Shown in pieces: positions 47,186 through 58,145 of a DNA stretch of 64,000 nucleotides. The stretch comes from Mastigamoeba balamuthi (taxonomy: Eukaryota; Evosea; Mastigamoebida; Mastigamoebidae): NCBI GenBank assembly GCA_902651635.1, contig CACRSC010000087.1, forward strand, positions 68,916-132,915, in the 5' to 3' direction. Numbering within the stretch: the first letter of the stretch is position 1; each line of letters opens with the position of its first letter. The notes beneath the pieces were generated by a model. That model did no database searches. It was not told the DNA's origin and saw only the letters and a program-made list of their open reading frames with translations. Made by a program: the position numbers and the translations under genes.

Positions 47186-48783
47186 ATGAAGCACGCGGCA
47201 AAGGACACAGCACAAGAAGACGGTGGAGAGAAGATGCCAGTGCTCAAGAAGTCCACGTGCATAGCCGCCAAGAAGTCATTGGTTGACAAGGACGCGGTGC
47301 CAAAGGTGGTGAAAAAGAAGACACCAAAGACAGTGGCTCAGGCAGAGACAGTGTGTGAGGACGTGCACTGCCCCTGGCTCTCCTCGTATCCCCAGCTCTT
47401 CTGGCTGATCTTAGTTGGCACAGGGTCACGGGCCACAAACCTGGTCAACAAGCACAAGTTCTACAGCACAATTACTCTTCTCGTTGGCAATGATATCTCC
47501 CATTTTCTGGCTTTCGTGCCCTTATGACTAAGGTGGCGCCTTCCTTTGCAGAAGGAGAAGCTGCTGTCGGACATGGAGACCCCCCTGAAGCTGCACTTCG
47601 AGATGCCTGCCATGGCTCCTCCACCAGCAGCAGCAGCAGCAGCTGACCCACACATGGAGGCAGCAGTTATCGGAGGTGCTGCAGCTGCAGGACCAGCAGT
47701 GGCTCCAGGTGGGGGAAACCATGAAGGGCGTGTTGCGGATGACTGGGCAGGCGATGGTGTCAACCTGCTTGTCGGTGATGGGGACGTCATCTTGCACTAT
47801 GAGTACAGCTCTACTCCCCTCGTCATGCTTGCTGTCTCCATCTCAATGTCGGGCATCGTGATGCTCGATGTCATGCACTGGCCCGGAGTCGTACCTGTGG
47901 AGGCCGTGCTCCACCCACGCCCCTTCTCCCTTGTGTGGGAGTTCAAGGAGGCACTGCCTGAAAAGGTCTTCCTGGTCAGCCCAAGCTACCTGCTCGGTTC
48001 GTTTCCCATTCACACTGTTTCTTTGCCACTAATGGCCCTTATAATATTCAGGGATCTACCACTGACTCGGGGTTATCGGGGTGCCGACGGCTAACGAGTA
48101 CATCAGGAGGCTGTACAACAACTTCGTCAAGTCGAGGAGGGCAAAGGAGCATGACAAGAGGGCCCTGCCACAGAGTGCCCCACCCGCAGCACCTCAGGAG
48201 GCAGAAGAAGACGACACACCACCACCAGTGCCCATGGACCCAGTGCCAATAGCACTTGGGGACGTTCCTGCTGCTGCCGCTGCTGCCGAGGTGCAGGTGC
48301 AAAGACCGCCACCAGGAAGGGCTGTTGGGCAGATCTCTATGCTCTGGGTCCCCTTTGCCAAGGCTGCAGCACGTGCTGCTGCCCCCGTTGTCGGCACGAT
48401 CCCGTACGAGGCTGCCTTCAACATGATCAACCAGATGAACGACTGCTGGATCAAGCGCATGCACAAGCAGGAGGAGCGCGCATCGTCATGCCAGGCAGCG
48501 CAGGCACAGCAGCTGATGGCGATCAGCAATGCCCAGGTTGCAGTCATGGTCTCGTGCATTGCGGGCAAGCCTATGACGATCGAGCAGCTCTGGCCCAGCA
48601 GAGCCGCGGTCCCGAGTTCCACTCCTCCTGCTCCCGCTGTTGCACAGCCAGCTGCTTTGGACAACATTGCAGCCCCAGCAGCAGCAGCCACGGGCCAGAC
48701 GCAGCCCTTCCATGGCACATATGTGATGCCGCCACTGGGCTGGCCACCAGGCTTCCCAATGGGCAGCTGGGGCAGCAAGTAGA
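47186..48783 (+). CDS. Hypothetical spliced protein, Ala/Pro/Gln-rich, divergent from its neighbour
   Basis: The first exon starts at 47186 (MKHAAKDTAQEDGGEK), Lys-rich, and probably ends near 47,475. The next frame begins after a TTTGCAG acceptor at 47551 with KEKLLSDMETPLKLHFEM and an Ala-rich stretch. The last exon (about 48,085-48,783) reads VPTANEYIRRLYNNFVK, then a Pro/Ala-rich linker and a hydrophobic, Gly/Pro-rich end finishing GSWGSK and a TAG stop. The exon junctions near 47,540 and 48,050 are only partly resolved. A poly(A) signal lies at 48855. No known domain is visible. Being divergent from the large protein on its left, it may be the second gene of the same transposon. Confidence 0.45.
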
Positions 48784-49552
48784 CCCCTTTCCCTGGTTTA
48801 ATTCCCACCAGTTCCACACCCTTTCCCCTCACAAGTAACCCACTCTATGAAGTGAATAAAAGTGCCGTTTCTCTGTGGCAGTATTGTTTCGTGGGTGTGT
48901 GTTGTGAAAGATGCCTCAAAACAGCTCGGTTAACACTTGTTTTGGATCAGAAAACACCTGGGACCGAGTTTGCTAACCTCCTGGAGCGGGACTGAGTTTG
49001 CAAATCACTGGCCCGAACTCGAGGATTCGGTGCCATATCCTCTGTATGCTCCTCTCTCATCTGCAACTGATATTACCGCCTTCAACCCAACTGATCAGGC
49101 TTCCTGTAACTGTTTGGGTGTGTCATCACACAGAGAGAAATCAAGGATCGTTGTAATTTGTGACATTTGCACCCCTCCCCGAAGGCAAGTGGGTGTGATT
49201 TCTCCGGGACTAAGTGGTCCAAGGACGGTAGGGTGAGACGAGCAGTGCACCCCACAGTGCTCGGGAACGTGTTCATGTTGCAGGTGCCAGCACCCCTGTG
49301 CAGATACAGCAGATTCTTGGGCGAACAAGCGCAGGTCACTTCCACCCCTCTCGACCAAGTTGTAGACGCTAAGCGCCCCAGGATTCAAGTGCTAGACGCG
49401 ATTTCTTCACATTTCGGCCGGCATGTGTTTAACCTGCCGGGCTTCTTCTTCAGCTCAGCGCAGTTCTTTGTATCTGTAGAATCATCGTTTGGCAACTCCA
49501 ACCGACAAAGGACAGAGAATTGTGTGTTGTTGTGCTCTGAGTCACCACCGCG
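48784..49552. other. Intergenic region upstream of LRR gene 1
   Basis: This contains the 3' end of the 47186 gene and the upstream region of LRR gene 1. A string GTTTGGCAACTCCAACC at 49487-49503 recurs as GTTTGGCAAATCCAACC upstream of LRR gene 2 and is a candidate promoter element. No gene is supported. Confidence 0.45.
48855..48860 (+). terminator. Poly(A) signal AATAAA
   Basis: A canonical AATAAA lies about 72 nt after the stop codon of the gene ending at 48783, in a suitable position to end that transcript. Confidence 0.5.
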
Positions 49553-52333
49553 ATGGCACAGACTGTGCGCCTCGTGTGCCCCCGTGCCACTGGCACCCCC
49601 CTCACAATCGACGTGCCTCTCAGCAACACCGCTCTCAACCGTGAGCACAACTGCGCAGCCCCTGTGCCACTGGCCCTCTGACCCCTGTGCCCCTCAGTCC
49701 CCGACAACCAGCTGACGGCGCTGCCCCCAGAGATCGGCACACTCACAAACCTCACTCAGCTCATCGGTGCGAACAACAAACAACACACAGCACACACACC
49801 AGCGCCTCACACTGTGCCACTGGCCCTCTGACCCCTGTGCCCCTCAGTCAGCAACAACCAGCTGAGGGCGCTGCCCCCAGAGATCAGCACACTCACAAAC
49901 CTCACTCAACTCTGGGGTGCGAACAACAAACAACACACAGCACACACACCAGCGCCTCGCAATCACCACCCCACTAACCCTCTGACCCCTGTGACAACAG
50001 TCCACGACAACCAACTGACGGCGCTATCCCCAGAGATCGGCACACTCACAAACCTCACTGGTCTCGGCGGTGCGAACAACAAACAACACACAGCACACAC
50101 ACCAGTGCCTCACACTGTGCCACTGGCCCTCTGACCCCTGTGCCCCTCAGTCGGTGGCAACCAGCTGACGGCGCTGCCCCAAGAGATCGACACACTCACA
50201 AACCTCACTGTGCTCGGCGGTGCGAACAACAAACAACACACAGCACACACACCAGCGCCTCGCAATCACCACCCCACTAACCCTCTGACCCCTGTGCTCA
50301 CAGTCAACGACAACCAGCTGACAGCGCTGCCCCCAGAGATCGGCACACTCACAAACCTCACTAGGCTCTACGGTGCGAACAACAAACAACACACAGCACA
50401 CACACCAGCGCCTCACACTGTGCCACTGGCCCTCTGACCCCTGTGCCCCTCAGTCGGTGGCAACCAGCTGACGGCGCTGCCCCAAGAGATCGGCAAACTC
50501 ACAAACCTCACTGAGCTCCACGGTGCGAACAACAAACAACACACAGCACACACACCAGCGCCTCTGTGCCACTGGCCCTCTGACCCCTGTGCTCACAGTC
50601 CCCGACAACCAGCTGACGGCGCTGCCCCCAGAGATCGGCACACTCACAAACCTCACTGTGCTCGGCGGTGCGAACAACAAACAACACACAGCACACACAC
50701 CAGCGCCTCGCAATCACCACCCCACTAACCCTCTGACAGTCCGCAACAACCAGCTGACGGCGCTGCCCCCAGAGATCGGCACACTCACAAAACTCACTCA
50801 GTTCTACGGTGCGAACAACAAACAACACACAGCACACACACCAGCGGTTAACTCTCACCTTTGCTGCTCAATGCATGTACAGCATCTGGCAACCCCATTG
50901 CGGATGTGCAGCAGCAGCAATTTTTGGGAGCAGGCCCAAACTATCCAGTACGCGATGTAGCCGGTCTTCTGTCACTGCTTGTTCGCCTCTGCTCTCCTTG
51001 TGACAATCAATGGGCTGACCGCTGCACGGGCCCCTGTGGGCACGACAAGAGGGAACAGGGTAGGGGCCCATTGACAGCGGCAGCAGCGTGCCTGAAAGCG
51101 TTTGAGCGAGCAGCAGAGGCCAGCGAACAAGCAGCCAAGCGTGCAGCGCAGTGCACAGCTGAGTGCCAAGCAGCAGCAGAGCAGCACGCGCGCATGCGCG
51201 AGGCAGCAGAGGTCCAACGCAGGCGTGTGGCACAGCTCGAGGCAGAGCTGGCAGAGCAGCGGGAGGCACTGTCTGCGGCAGAGCGCAGTGAGCGTGAAGC
51301 AGTAGCGGCAGCAGCAGCAGCGGACACGACAAAGCGCGAGGCATGCCGCACTGCACAGCAGCTGCAGGAGGAGGAGCGTCGCGCAAGGAAGGCCCTGGAC
51401 ACTGCGGGCCAGCAGGCGGGGCGGCTGCGTGCGCTGCTGGAGGAGCGGCACGTTGAAGCACTGGAAGTGGGCGACGTGGTGGACGTGCTGCGCGAGGTGG
51501 GTCTCGGCTCACATTCAGCAGAGTTCCAGAAGAATGAGATCAAGGGGCGGTCGCTGGAGAGGATCAGCAAGGACAGGGCCCGTCTGCGCAAGCTGGGCAT
51601 TGCCTCACTGGCCGACTGCCAGCGCCTGCGCCATGCTCTGATGACAGTGGAGGCATGTGGGCAGCTGCGCCTGTCTCGCCCCGCGCTCGACACCATCGCC
51701 GCTGGCCTTCGGGCACACAACGACAGTGCTGGTGCTGACGCAGTGGTGGCACCGTCGTGGACACCCGAGGACGTGAGCGTGTGGCTGGAGCGGAGCGGGG
51801 TGCCAGCAGAGGTGCGCGATGTGCTGCGGCGTGCGGGAGTTACGGGCAGCCTGCTGATGCACCTGAGCGACGAGGACCTCGAGGAGCTGGGCGTCAATTT
51901 GATGGGACCAAGGGACGAGCTGGTGGAGCTGGCAGAGAAGCTGCGCGACGACCACTTCGCGGCACTGGGCAAGTACTTTGGTGACCCCGTGGCTGTGCCC
52001 TCTGCCCTGCCGACATCGCCTGTGACGGGCGGCGGAGCTGCACGAGTAGCAGGGCGCTGTCCTGCATCGCCGTCACAGCCCAACCAGGGCGAGGCAGGGC
52101 AGGCTGTGCCTGCGTCGTTCCAGTGCCCGATCACGCTGGAGCTGATGGAGGACCCTGTGGTGGCGCCAGACGGGTGTGTGTATGAGGCTGCTGCCATCCG
52201 CAAATGGCTGGAGCACCATAACACGTCGCCCATGACAGGTGCTCCCATGGCCAGGGAGCCCCTTGTGCGGTGCAGGACGCTGCGCAGCGACATCCAGGCG
52301 TACCGCCAGAGGTCCGGCAGCAGCCGCAGCTGA
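49553..52333 (+). CDS. LRR gene 1: leucine-rich repeat, coiled-coil, SAM, SAM, U-box protein (putative E3 ligase)
   Basis: Exon 1 (49553-49640) gives 29 residues starting MAQTVRLVC. Eight 69-nt exons follow, each one LRR with the pattern N-x-L-T-A-L-P-P-E-I-G-T-L-T-N-L-T: 49698-49766, 49848-49916, 50001-50069, 50151-50219, 50304-50372, 50454-50522, 50599-50667, 50740-50808. All are phase 1, with 2 nt completing the preceding codon. The last exon starts at 50883 (SGNPIADVQQQ). The total is 2091 nt, exactly 697 codons. The last exon holds an Ala/Glu coiled coil (about 51,080-51,440), SAM 1 (VGDVVDVLREVGLGSH), SAM 2 (WTPEDVSVWLERSGV), and a U-box (FQCPITLELMEDPVVAPDGC...SPMTGAPM, about 52,120-52,310). 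U-boxes recruit E2 enzymes, while LRR and SAM would bind targets or self-assemble. A further intron near 50,990-51,065 is possible. Confidence 0.85.
49698..50808 (+). repeat. Tandem array of eight single-LRR exons with near-identical introns (gene 1)
   Basis: The period is about 150 nt: a 69-nt exon plus an intron of about 73-84 nt. The introns share the start GTGCGAACAACAAACAACAC, an internal CACACACCAGCGCCTC and a C/T-rich end. Exon and intron have therefore been amplified together. Intron ends vary mainly between two types, one with CACTGTGCCACTGGCCCTCTGA and one with CAATCACCACCCCACTAAC, which alternate irregularly. Confidence 0.9.
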
Positions 52334-53190
52334 GCAGCACGGGGGTAGGTCGCGTGGGCGTGCGCATGAAGGATCTGTGGCAGCTGTGAGGAGGGGGCAC
52401 CAGAGCACGCAGCACATCAATCGCAAAGCACCTCTTCCAGTGATCATCGCAATCAGTGGGTTTGGCGGCTCTCACAACGCTGTCGGTGGTGGGTTGCCAG
52501 GGGAAGTGCTCGCGGCCTCATTTTCCGGTGGCCTCGGGCAACGCGGCACCATCCACACCGCCGCCGTGGCTCCGCAGGCCAGGGTGGCTGACAGCGTTCA
52601 TTCCCCTGTTGCCTTCAGCCACAGGGAGCAGCCCTGCAGGCCGTGCGACCGCCTCGACGCAGGGACACCACAAGGCACCTGCGAGGCTCTGGCAGCACGC
52701 GCGCCTTGCTCTGCGCCCCCTGTGCTGCCCCATCGTCGCTGTGCAGGCGCCGACCACTCCTCGCTCTTGCCAGGGCAAGGGCAGCGGCGAGGGCTCTCTT
52801 GAGTCTGCGAGGGCGATGGAGTCTCATCGGGGCCGGGGGCCACCTGCTCCCCCTGGCCACCCTGGCGCGGCACTGGGCGCTCCCGGTAGAGACCCTGTGC
52901 TGCTGCTGCTGCTGCTGGGGCGGGGCCGCCGAGAGAGCCGGGTGCGCTGGCTCTGGCGGTGGAGGTGGAGGTGGAGGTGTCCTCTGTCTGATGGCAATGG
53001 AAGCGCGGCAGCCCAGCAGCCCTCGTGCTCCAAGGGCGCCGCTGCTGCGCACCTCATCTCCGCGCTGCTCGACCGCCAGCCCCGCCATTCCCGCCCTCGT
53101 CAGTACTGAGCCATCCATGTGTTGCCCGCAGCGAGGAGCGCGGGCTCTGCGGGGTCAGCAGCGGCCTCGGCGACTGCGAGAGCGCTGGCA
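52334..53190. other. 3' flank of LRR gene 1 and unassigned GC-rich DNA
   Basis: The first 170 nt or so match the 3' flank of LRR gene 2 (58146-58340), for example AGCACATCAATCGCAAAGC. Beyond that the DNA is GC-rich with CTG and GGTGGAG repeats near 52,900-52,980. No domain is visible, although it could be the ruined upstream part of the ABC fragment that follows. Confidence 0.4.
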
Positions 53191-53194
53191 GAGT

Positions 53195-53690
53195 TAGGTT
53201 GCGCTGCGTCGAGTTGAGGAGGGCCGAGGCGCGGGTGCTCGACGGGCTCACGCTGCGGGTGCACGCGTGGACGACCGTGGCGCTGGTGGGGCACAGCGGG
53301 AGCGGCAAGGGCACAGTGGCATCGCTGCTGGAGCGCCTGTATGAGCCCCTGGGCAGCGTCGGTTGCCTAGGACCTGGCATGGTGACTGCGCGGGTGGGCC
53401 TCCTGGACCAGGAGCCCCTGCTGTCGAGCGGCAGCGACTGCGACAAAATTGCCGACGGGAAGCCCTGGGGCACGAAGGCTCGACGAGGTGGTCAGCGCCG
53501 CCCGCCTCGCCAGCGCCCACGACGTGGCAGCGGCGCTGCTGCAAGGCTGAGACGCCTGTGGGCGAGCGTGGGCAGGCGCTGTCGGGGGCCAGCGCCAGTG
53601 CTTGGTCATCGCGGGCCCTCGTGCGGGACTGCGCAGTGTGCATGTGCGGAGCCCGCGTGCTGTACTGCTGGCGGGATGCTCACCAGCTCG
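53195..53690 (+). pseudogene. ABC-transporter nucleotide-binding domain fragment (ABCB/TAP-like)
   Basis: The frame gives EARVLDGLTLRVHAWTTVAL and then the Walker A region VGHSGSGKGTVASLLERLYE, a Q-loop (LLDQEPLL), and, after frame shifts, residues corresponding to VSAARLASAHD, VGERGQALSG and GGQRQCLVIA. The signature LSGGQ is split between two frames. Walker B and the H-loop are not found, and no transmembrane domain can be followed upstream. It is a broken remnant of an ABC exporter of the TAP/P-glycoprotein type. Confidence 0.7.
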
Positions 53691-53699
53691 GTGGTTTCG

Positions 53700-54580
53700 C
53701 ACTCAGCCTTAGAACGCATGGGCTAAGAGCATCCGTCCCTGCAGCAGCTCGCTCACTCACGCAGCAATCCTGCCCCCCCCCCCACTCCAACAAAGCTGCG
53801 AGCCCTCCAATGCTGTCTGCGGGGCCTGAATCTCCTGTATCACCTGCACATTTCCCTCTGCCGGCTTGATCGTGCCACCGCCCACCACGTAGCCCAGGAA
53901 TTCGACCGTGCGCATGGCTACGTGGCATTTCTTCGCCTTGAGCAGTGGGAATGCCCAGCATGACTGATGCCACGCAGCTGCCACAGCTCACTGGGCTGTG
54001 TGGCTACGCGTGCTTTATTTCTCATTCCTCTTTCTCCATGGAAATCAACAGTTGATGTCATGACATCATGTGACAGGTGGCCCGTGGGCAGCGAGTCAGC
54101 CACGGTGATAGGCCCACCACACGATGGGGCACCCTTGCACGCAGTCAGAGAAGCCACAGGGGGCAGGGCAGGGGTGTGGCCCCATGACGCGGTGGGCTCG
54201 GCAGAGCTCCTGGGGGCTTGGCACGTCGGCGCTGACTGCAGCGGTGCCCTACACGGCCCCCCGCCAGCTGCACTGCTGCCTCTGTGCGCACCTCTGCGGA
54301 GTCTTAGCAGCAGCCCCGCGGCCATGCAGCTGCCCCGCGGCATGTGCTGCCCAAGCTGATAGGGCCCGAGGGCTGCAGGGCGCTGCAGGGGCCGGGCGAG
54401 GCCCCTGCGGCACACGGGGATGTGCGTGTGGGAGGGTCCCAAGCACACGGGCGTCGAGGTCGCCCCCAGCGCTGCCACACTGCCCCCACCGCAGGCGAGG
54501 CCCCAGCAGCTCTGCCCGCTCCCATCAGCGCCACGCCGTCCCCTGGTGGCTGCACGGCCCAGCAGGCGACCACCTTTGTG
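53700..54580. other. GC-rich DNA without a supported gene
   Basis: Frames here are open on both strands because of the composition, but I see no domain, signal peptide or family resemblance. A run of ten C lies near 53,766. Confidence 0.35.
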
Positions 54581-54582
54581 AG

Positions 54583-54950
54583 CTAGCGCCTCTTGTGCAC
54601 GTTGAACACCGCCATCGACAGCGCCAGCACCACGAGAAGGAACAAAGTGGAACGGCAGAAGGCTGCGGTGGTGCGTGCCCCGCGGATGTGTGTCTCCAGC
54701 CTCGAGTAGCCACTTGCTGTCGCAGCAGCGGGGGTCGGAGCAGTAGAACGCCAAGTCAGCGTGGTTCCTGTTCTTCTTGCTGCGGTAGTCATGCGGGGCC
54801 ACCGAGCACTCGGAGTGCACAGCGCAGCCCCGTCCTGGCGGCCGCAGCGGGGCCCCAGCAGTGCACCCTGCAGGAGTGGTCCGTGCGGCAGAAGCCCTGG
54901 CACGCGAGGGCGCTGGCCTCCTGGAGCTCGCGGAGCCCCTAGGCGCTCAG
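54583..54950 (-). CDS. Possible Cys-rich single-pass membrane protein
   Basis: On the minus strand one frame gives ACQGFCRTDHSC, another HSECSVAPHDYRSKKNRNHA followed by FYCSDPRCCDSKW, and a third ends FCRSTLFLLVVLALSMAVFN and VHKRR before a TAG at 54583. Together these would be a Cys-rich ectodomain, a transmembrane helix and a basic cytosolic tail. I could not find GT-AG introns that keep all the frames, so this may be a pseudogene. No family is recognised. Confidence 0.35.
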
Positions 54951-55310
54951 GGGGCCTGCAGCCTCGCTGGGCGCCCACCCACAGTGCCAGTAGAGAGCAG
55001 AGTAGGGCTCAGCACGGGCCCGGGGGCCGGGCGGGGGCGCCGCCTGCGGAGCTGACTGCGGCAGCGGCAGCGGCAAAGCGGGCAGAGCCCACGCGGGGCA
55101 CCGCCTGCGGAGCTGCCACTCCGAAGTGCGCGACAGCCCTCCTTCCTTCCCCCGACTCACGGAAGTGCAGAGAGACAGCCAGGTGTAACAGCGCAGCGCA
55201 ACAGTCTCGGTATCCGTGTTGAGAATCTCCGTTTGGCAAATCCAACCAACTTGTTGTTGTGTTGTTTGTTGTGTTGTTCTGTCTGCTAGTGCATGAGGGC
55301 AGCCATCGCG

Positions 55311-58145
55311 ATGGCCCAGACTGTGCACCTCGTGTGCCCCAGTGCCAATGGCACCCCCCTCACCTTGGACGTGCCCCTCAGCAACACCTCTCTCAACCGT
55401 GAGCACAACTGCGCAGCCCCTGTGCCGCTGGCCCTCTGACCCCCGTGCCCCAGTCAACGACCACCAGCTGACTGCACTGCCCCCAAGGATCGGCACACTC
55501 ACAAACCTCACTCGTCTCTGGGGTGCGAACTAACAACAGACAGCACACATACGAGCGCCTCACACTGTGCCACACTGGCCTTCTGACCCCTGTGCCCCTC
55601 AGTCAGCAACAACCAGCTGAGGGCGCTGCCCCAAGAGATCGGCACACTCACAAACCTCACTCAGCTCTACAGTGCGAACAACAAACAACACACAGCACAC
55701 ACACCAGCGCCTGACTCTCAAAACCCCTGTGCCACTGGCCGTGCCCCTTAGTTGGCGGCAACCAACTGAAGGCGCTGCCCCCAGAGATCAGCAGACTGAC
55801 AAATCTCACAGAGCTCATCGGTGCTAACGACAAACAACACAGCACACACCAGCACCAGACACTGCGCTACTAACCCTCTGTTCCCTGTACCATACAGTCA
55901 ACGACAACCATCTGGGGGCGCTGCCCCCAGAAATCGGCACACTCACAAACCTCACTAGGCTCTATGGTGCGAGCAACAAACACACAGCACACACACCAGC
56001 ACCAGACACTGTGCTACTAACCCTCTGATCCCTGTGCCCTACAGTCAACGACAACCAGCTGACGGCGCTGCCCCCAGAGATCGGCACACTCAAACGCCTC
56101 ACTGAGCTCATCGGTGCGAACAACAAACAACACACAGCACACACACCAGCGCCTCACACTGTGCCACTCACCCTCTGACCCCTGTGCCCCCTCAGTCAGT
56201 GGCAACCAGCTGACGGCGCTGCCCCCAGACATCGGCACACTCATAAACCTCACTCTGTTCCACGGTGCGAACAACAATCAATGCACAGCAGACACACTAG
56301 CGCCTGATACTCACCACCCACTAACCCCTGACCTCTGACCTCTGTGCCCCTCAGTCGCCAACAACCAGCTGACGGCGCTGCCCCCAGAGATCGGTAGACT
56401 CGCAAACCTCACTCAGCTCTACGGTGTGAACAACAAACAACACACAGCACACACCAACGTCTCACCCCCTTGTGCCACTGGCCCGCTGACCCCTGTGCCT
56501 GATAGTCAACGACAACCAGCTGACGGCGCTGCCCCCAGAGATCGGCACACTCACAAAACTCACTGAGCTCATCGGTGCGAACAACAAACAACACACAGCA
56601 TACACACCAGTGTCTCACACTCACACTCGCCTCCATACATTATGTACAGCATCAGGCAATCCCATTGCTGATGTACAGCAGCAGAAATTCGTTGAAGTGG
56701 ACGTACTCGAGCCGGTGCACCACCTCGCCGGCCTTCTGGCACTGCTTGTTCGCACCTGCCCCCCCCCATGATGATCCATTGGCTGAGCGCTGCACGGGCC
56801 CCCCTGATGGTGTTGGCACGACTAGCGAGGACAAGCGGCAGTGCTGTGCTTAAATACGAACGGAAGCAGCATAAGGGGCCCGTTGACGGTGGCAGCAGCG
56901 TGCCTGGAAGCGTTTGAGCGAGCAGCAGAGGCCAGCGAGCAGGCAGCCAAGCGTGCAGCGCAGTGCACAGCTGAGCGCCAGGCAGCAGCAGAGCAGCACG
57001 CGCGCATGCGCGAGGCAGCAGAGGGTTCACGCAAGCGCGTGGCACAGCTCGAGGCAGAGCTGGCAGAGCAGCGGGAGGCGCTGTCTGCGGCAGAGCGCAG
57101 TGAGCGTGAAGCAGCGGCGGCAGCAGCAGCAGCGGACACGGCAAAGCGCGAGGCGTGCCGCACTGCACAGCAGCTGCAAGAGGAGGAGCAGCGCACAAGG
57201 AAGGCCCTGGACACTGCGGGTCAGCAGGCAAGGCGGCTGCGTTCACTGCTGGAGAAGCGGCGCATTGAGGCCCTGGACGTGGGCGACGTGGTGGACGTGC
57301 TGCACGAGGTGGGCCTCGGCTCACACGCAGCAGAATTCCAGAAGAATGAGATCAAGGGGCGGTCGCTGGCGAGGATCAGCAAGGACAGAGCACGCCTGCG
57401 CAAGCTGGGGATTACCTCGTTGGCTGACTGCCTGCACCTGCGCCACGCCCTGATGACAGTGGAGGCATGTGGGCAGCTGCGCCTATCTCGCCCCGCGCTG
57501 GACACCATCGCCACTGCCCTGCGGGCACGCAACGACAATGCTGGTGCTGACGCGGTGGTGGCACCGTCGTGGTCACCAGAGGACGTGAGCGTGTGGCTGG
57601 AGCGGAGCGGGGTGCCAGCAGAGGTGCGCGAGGTGCTGCGGCGTGCGTGGGTGACTGGCATCCAGCTGATGCACCTGAGCGACGAGGACCTCGAGGAGCT
57701 GGGAATCAGTGCAATGAAACCCAGGGACGAGCTGGTGGAGCTGGCAGAGAAGCTGCGCGACGACCACTTCGCGGCACTGGGCAAGTACTTTGGTGACCCC
57801 GTGGCCGTGCCCTCTGCCCTGCCGAGATCGCCTGTGACGGGCGGCGGAGCAGCAGGAGCAGGAGCACTTTGTCGTGCATTGCTGGCACAGCCCAACAAGG
57901 ACGAGGCAGGGCAGGCTGTGCCTGTGTCGTTCCAGTGCCCGATCACGCTGGAGCTGATGGAGGACCCTGTGGTGGCGCCAGACGGGTGTGTGTACGAGGC
58001 TGCTGCCATCTGCAGGTGGCTCGAGGACCACGACACGTCGCCCATGACGGGAGCTGCCATGGCCAGGGAATCCCTTGTGCGGTGCAGGACGCTGCGCAGC
58101 GACATCCAGGCGTACCGCCAGAGGTCCGGCAGCAGCCACAGCTGA
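55311..58145 (+). CDS. LRR gene 2: leucine-rich repeat, coiled-coil, SAM, SAM, U-box protein (putative E3 ligase)
   Basis: This is a tandem paralogue of LRR gene 1. Exon 1 (55311-55398) starts MAQTVHLVC. Eight LRR exons of 69 nt lie at 55454-55522, 55603-55671, 55752-55820, 55898-55966, 56045-56113, 56196-56264, 56355-56423 and 56506-56574. The next exon starts at 56650 (SGNPIADVQQQ) and meets a TGA at 56769, so an intron is needed before the coiled-coil frame opens (upstream of about 56,870). The rest is closely similar to gene 1: coiled coil, SAM 1 (VGDVVDVLHEVGLGSH), SAM 2 (WSPEDVSVWLERSGV), and a U-box (FQCPITLELMEDPVVAPDGC). The stop is at 58143-58145. Differences are scattered substitutions, not gaps, consistent with both copies being kept. 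Confidence 0.83.
55454..56574 (+). repeat. Tandem array of eight single-LRR exons with near-identical introns (gene 2)
   Basis: The organisation and intron words are the same as in gene 1, with more drift: one donor is preceded by ACA instead of ACG (55671), one intron starts GTGCTAACG, one GTGCGAGC and one GTGTGAAC. Exon length stays at 69 nt in all eight, showing selection on the repeat length. Confidence 0.88.

Noticed and set aside
49698-50808. Regularly spaced repeats of about 150 nt that could suggest a CRISPR array
   Set aside because: The variable and constant parts are exons and introns of a eukaryotic gene, exons are 69 nt with an LRR reading frame, and the surroundings are eukaryotic.
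53195-53690. Functional ABC transporter
   Set aside because: The signature motif is split over two frames, and Walker B, the H-loop and any membrane domain are missing.
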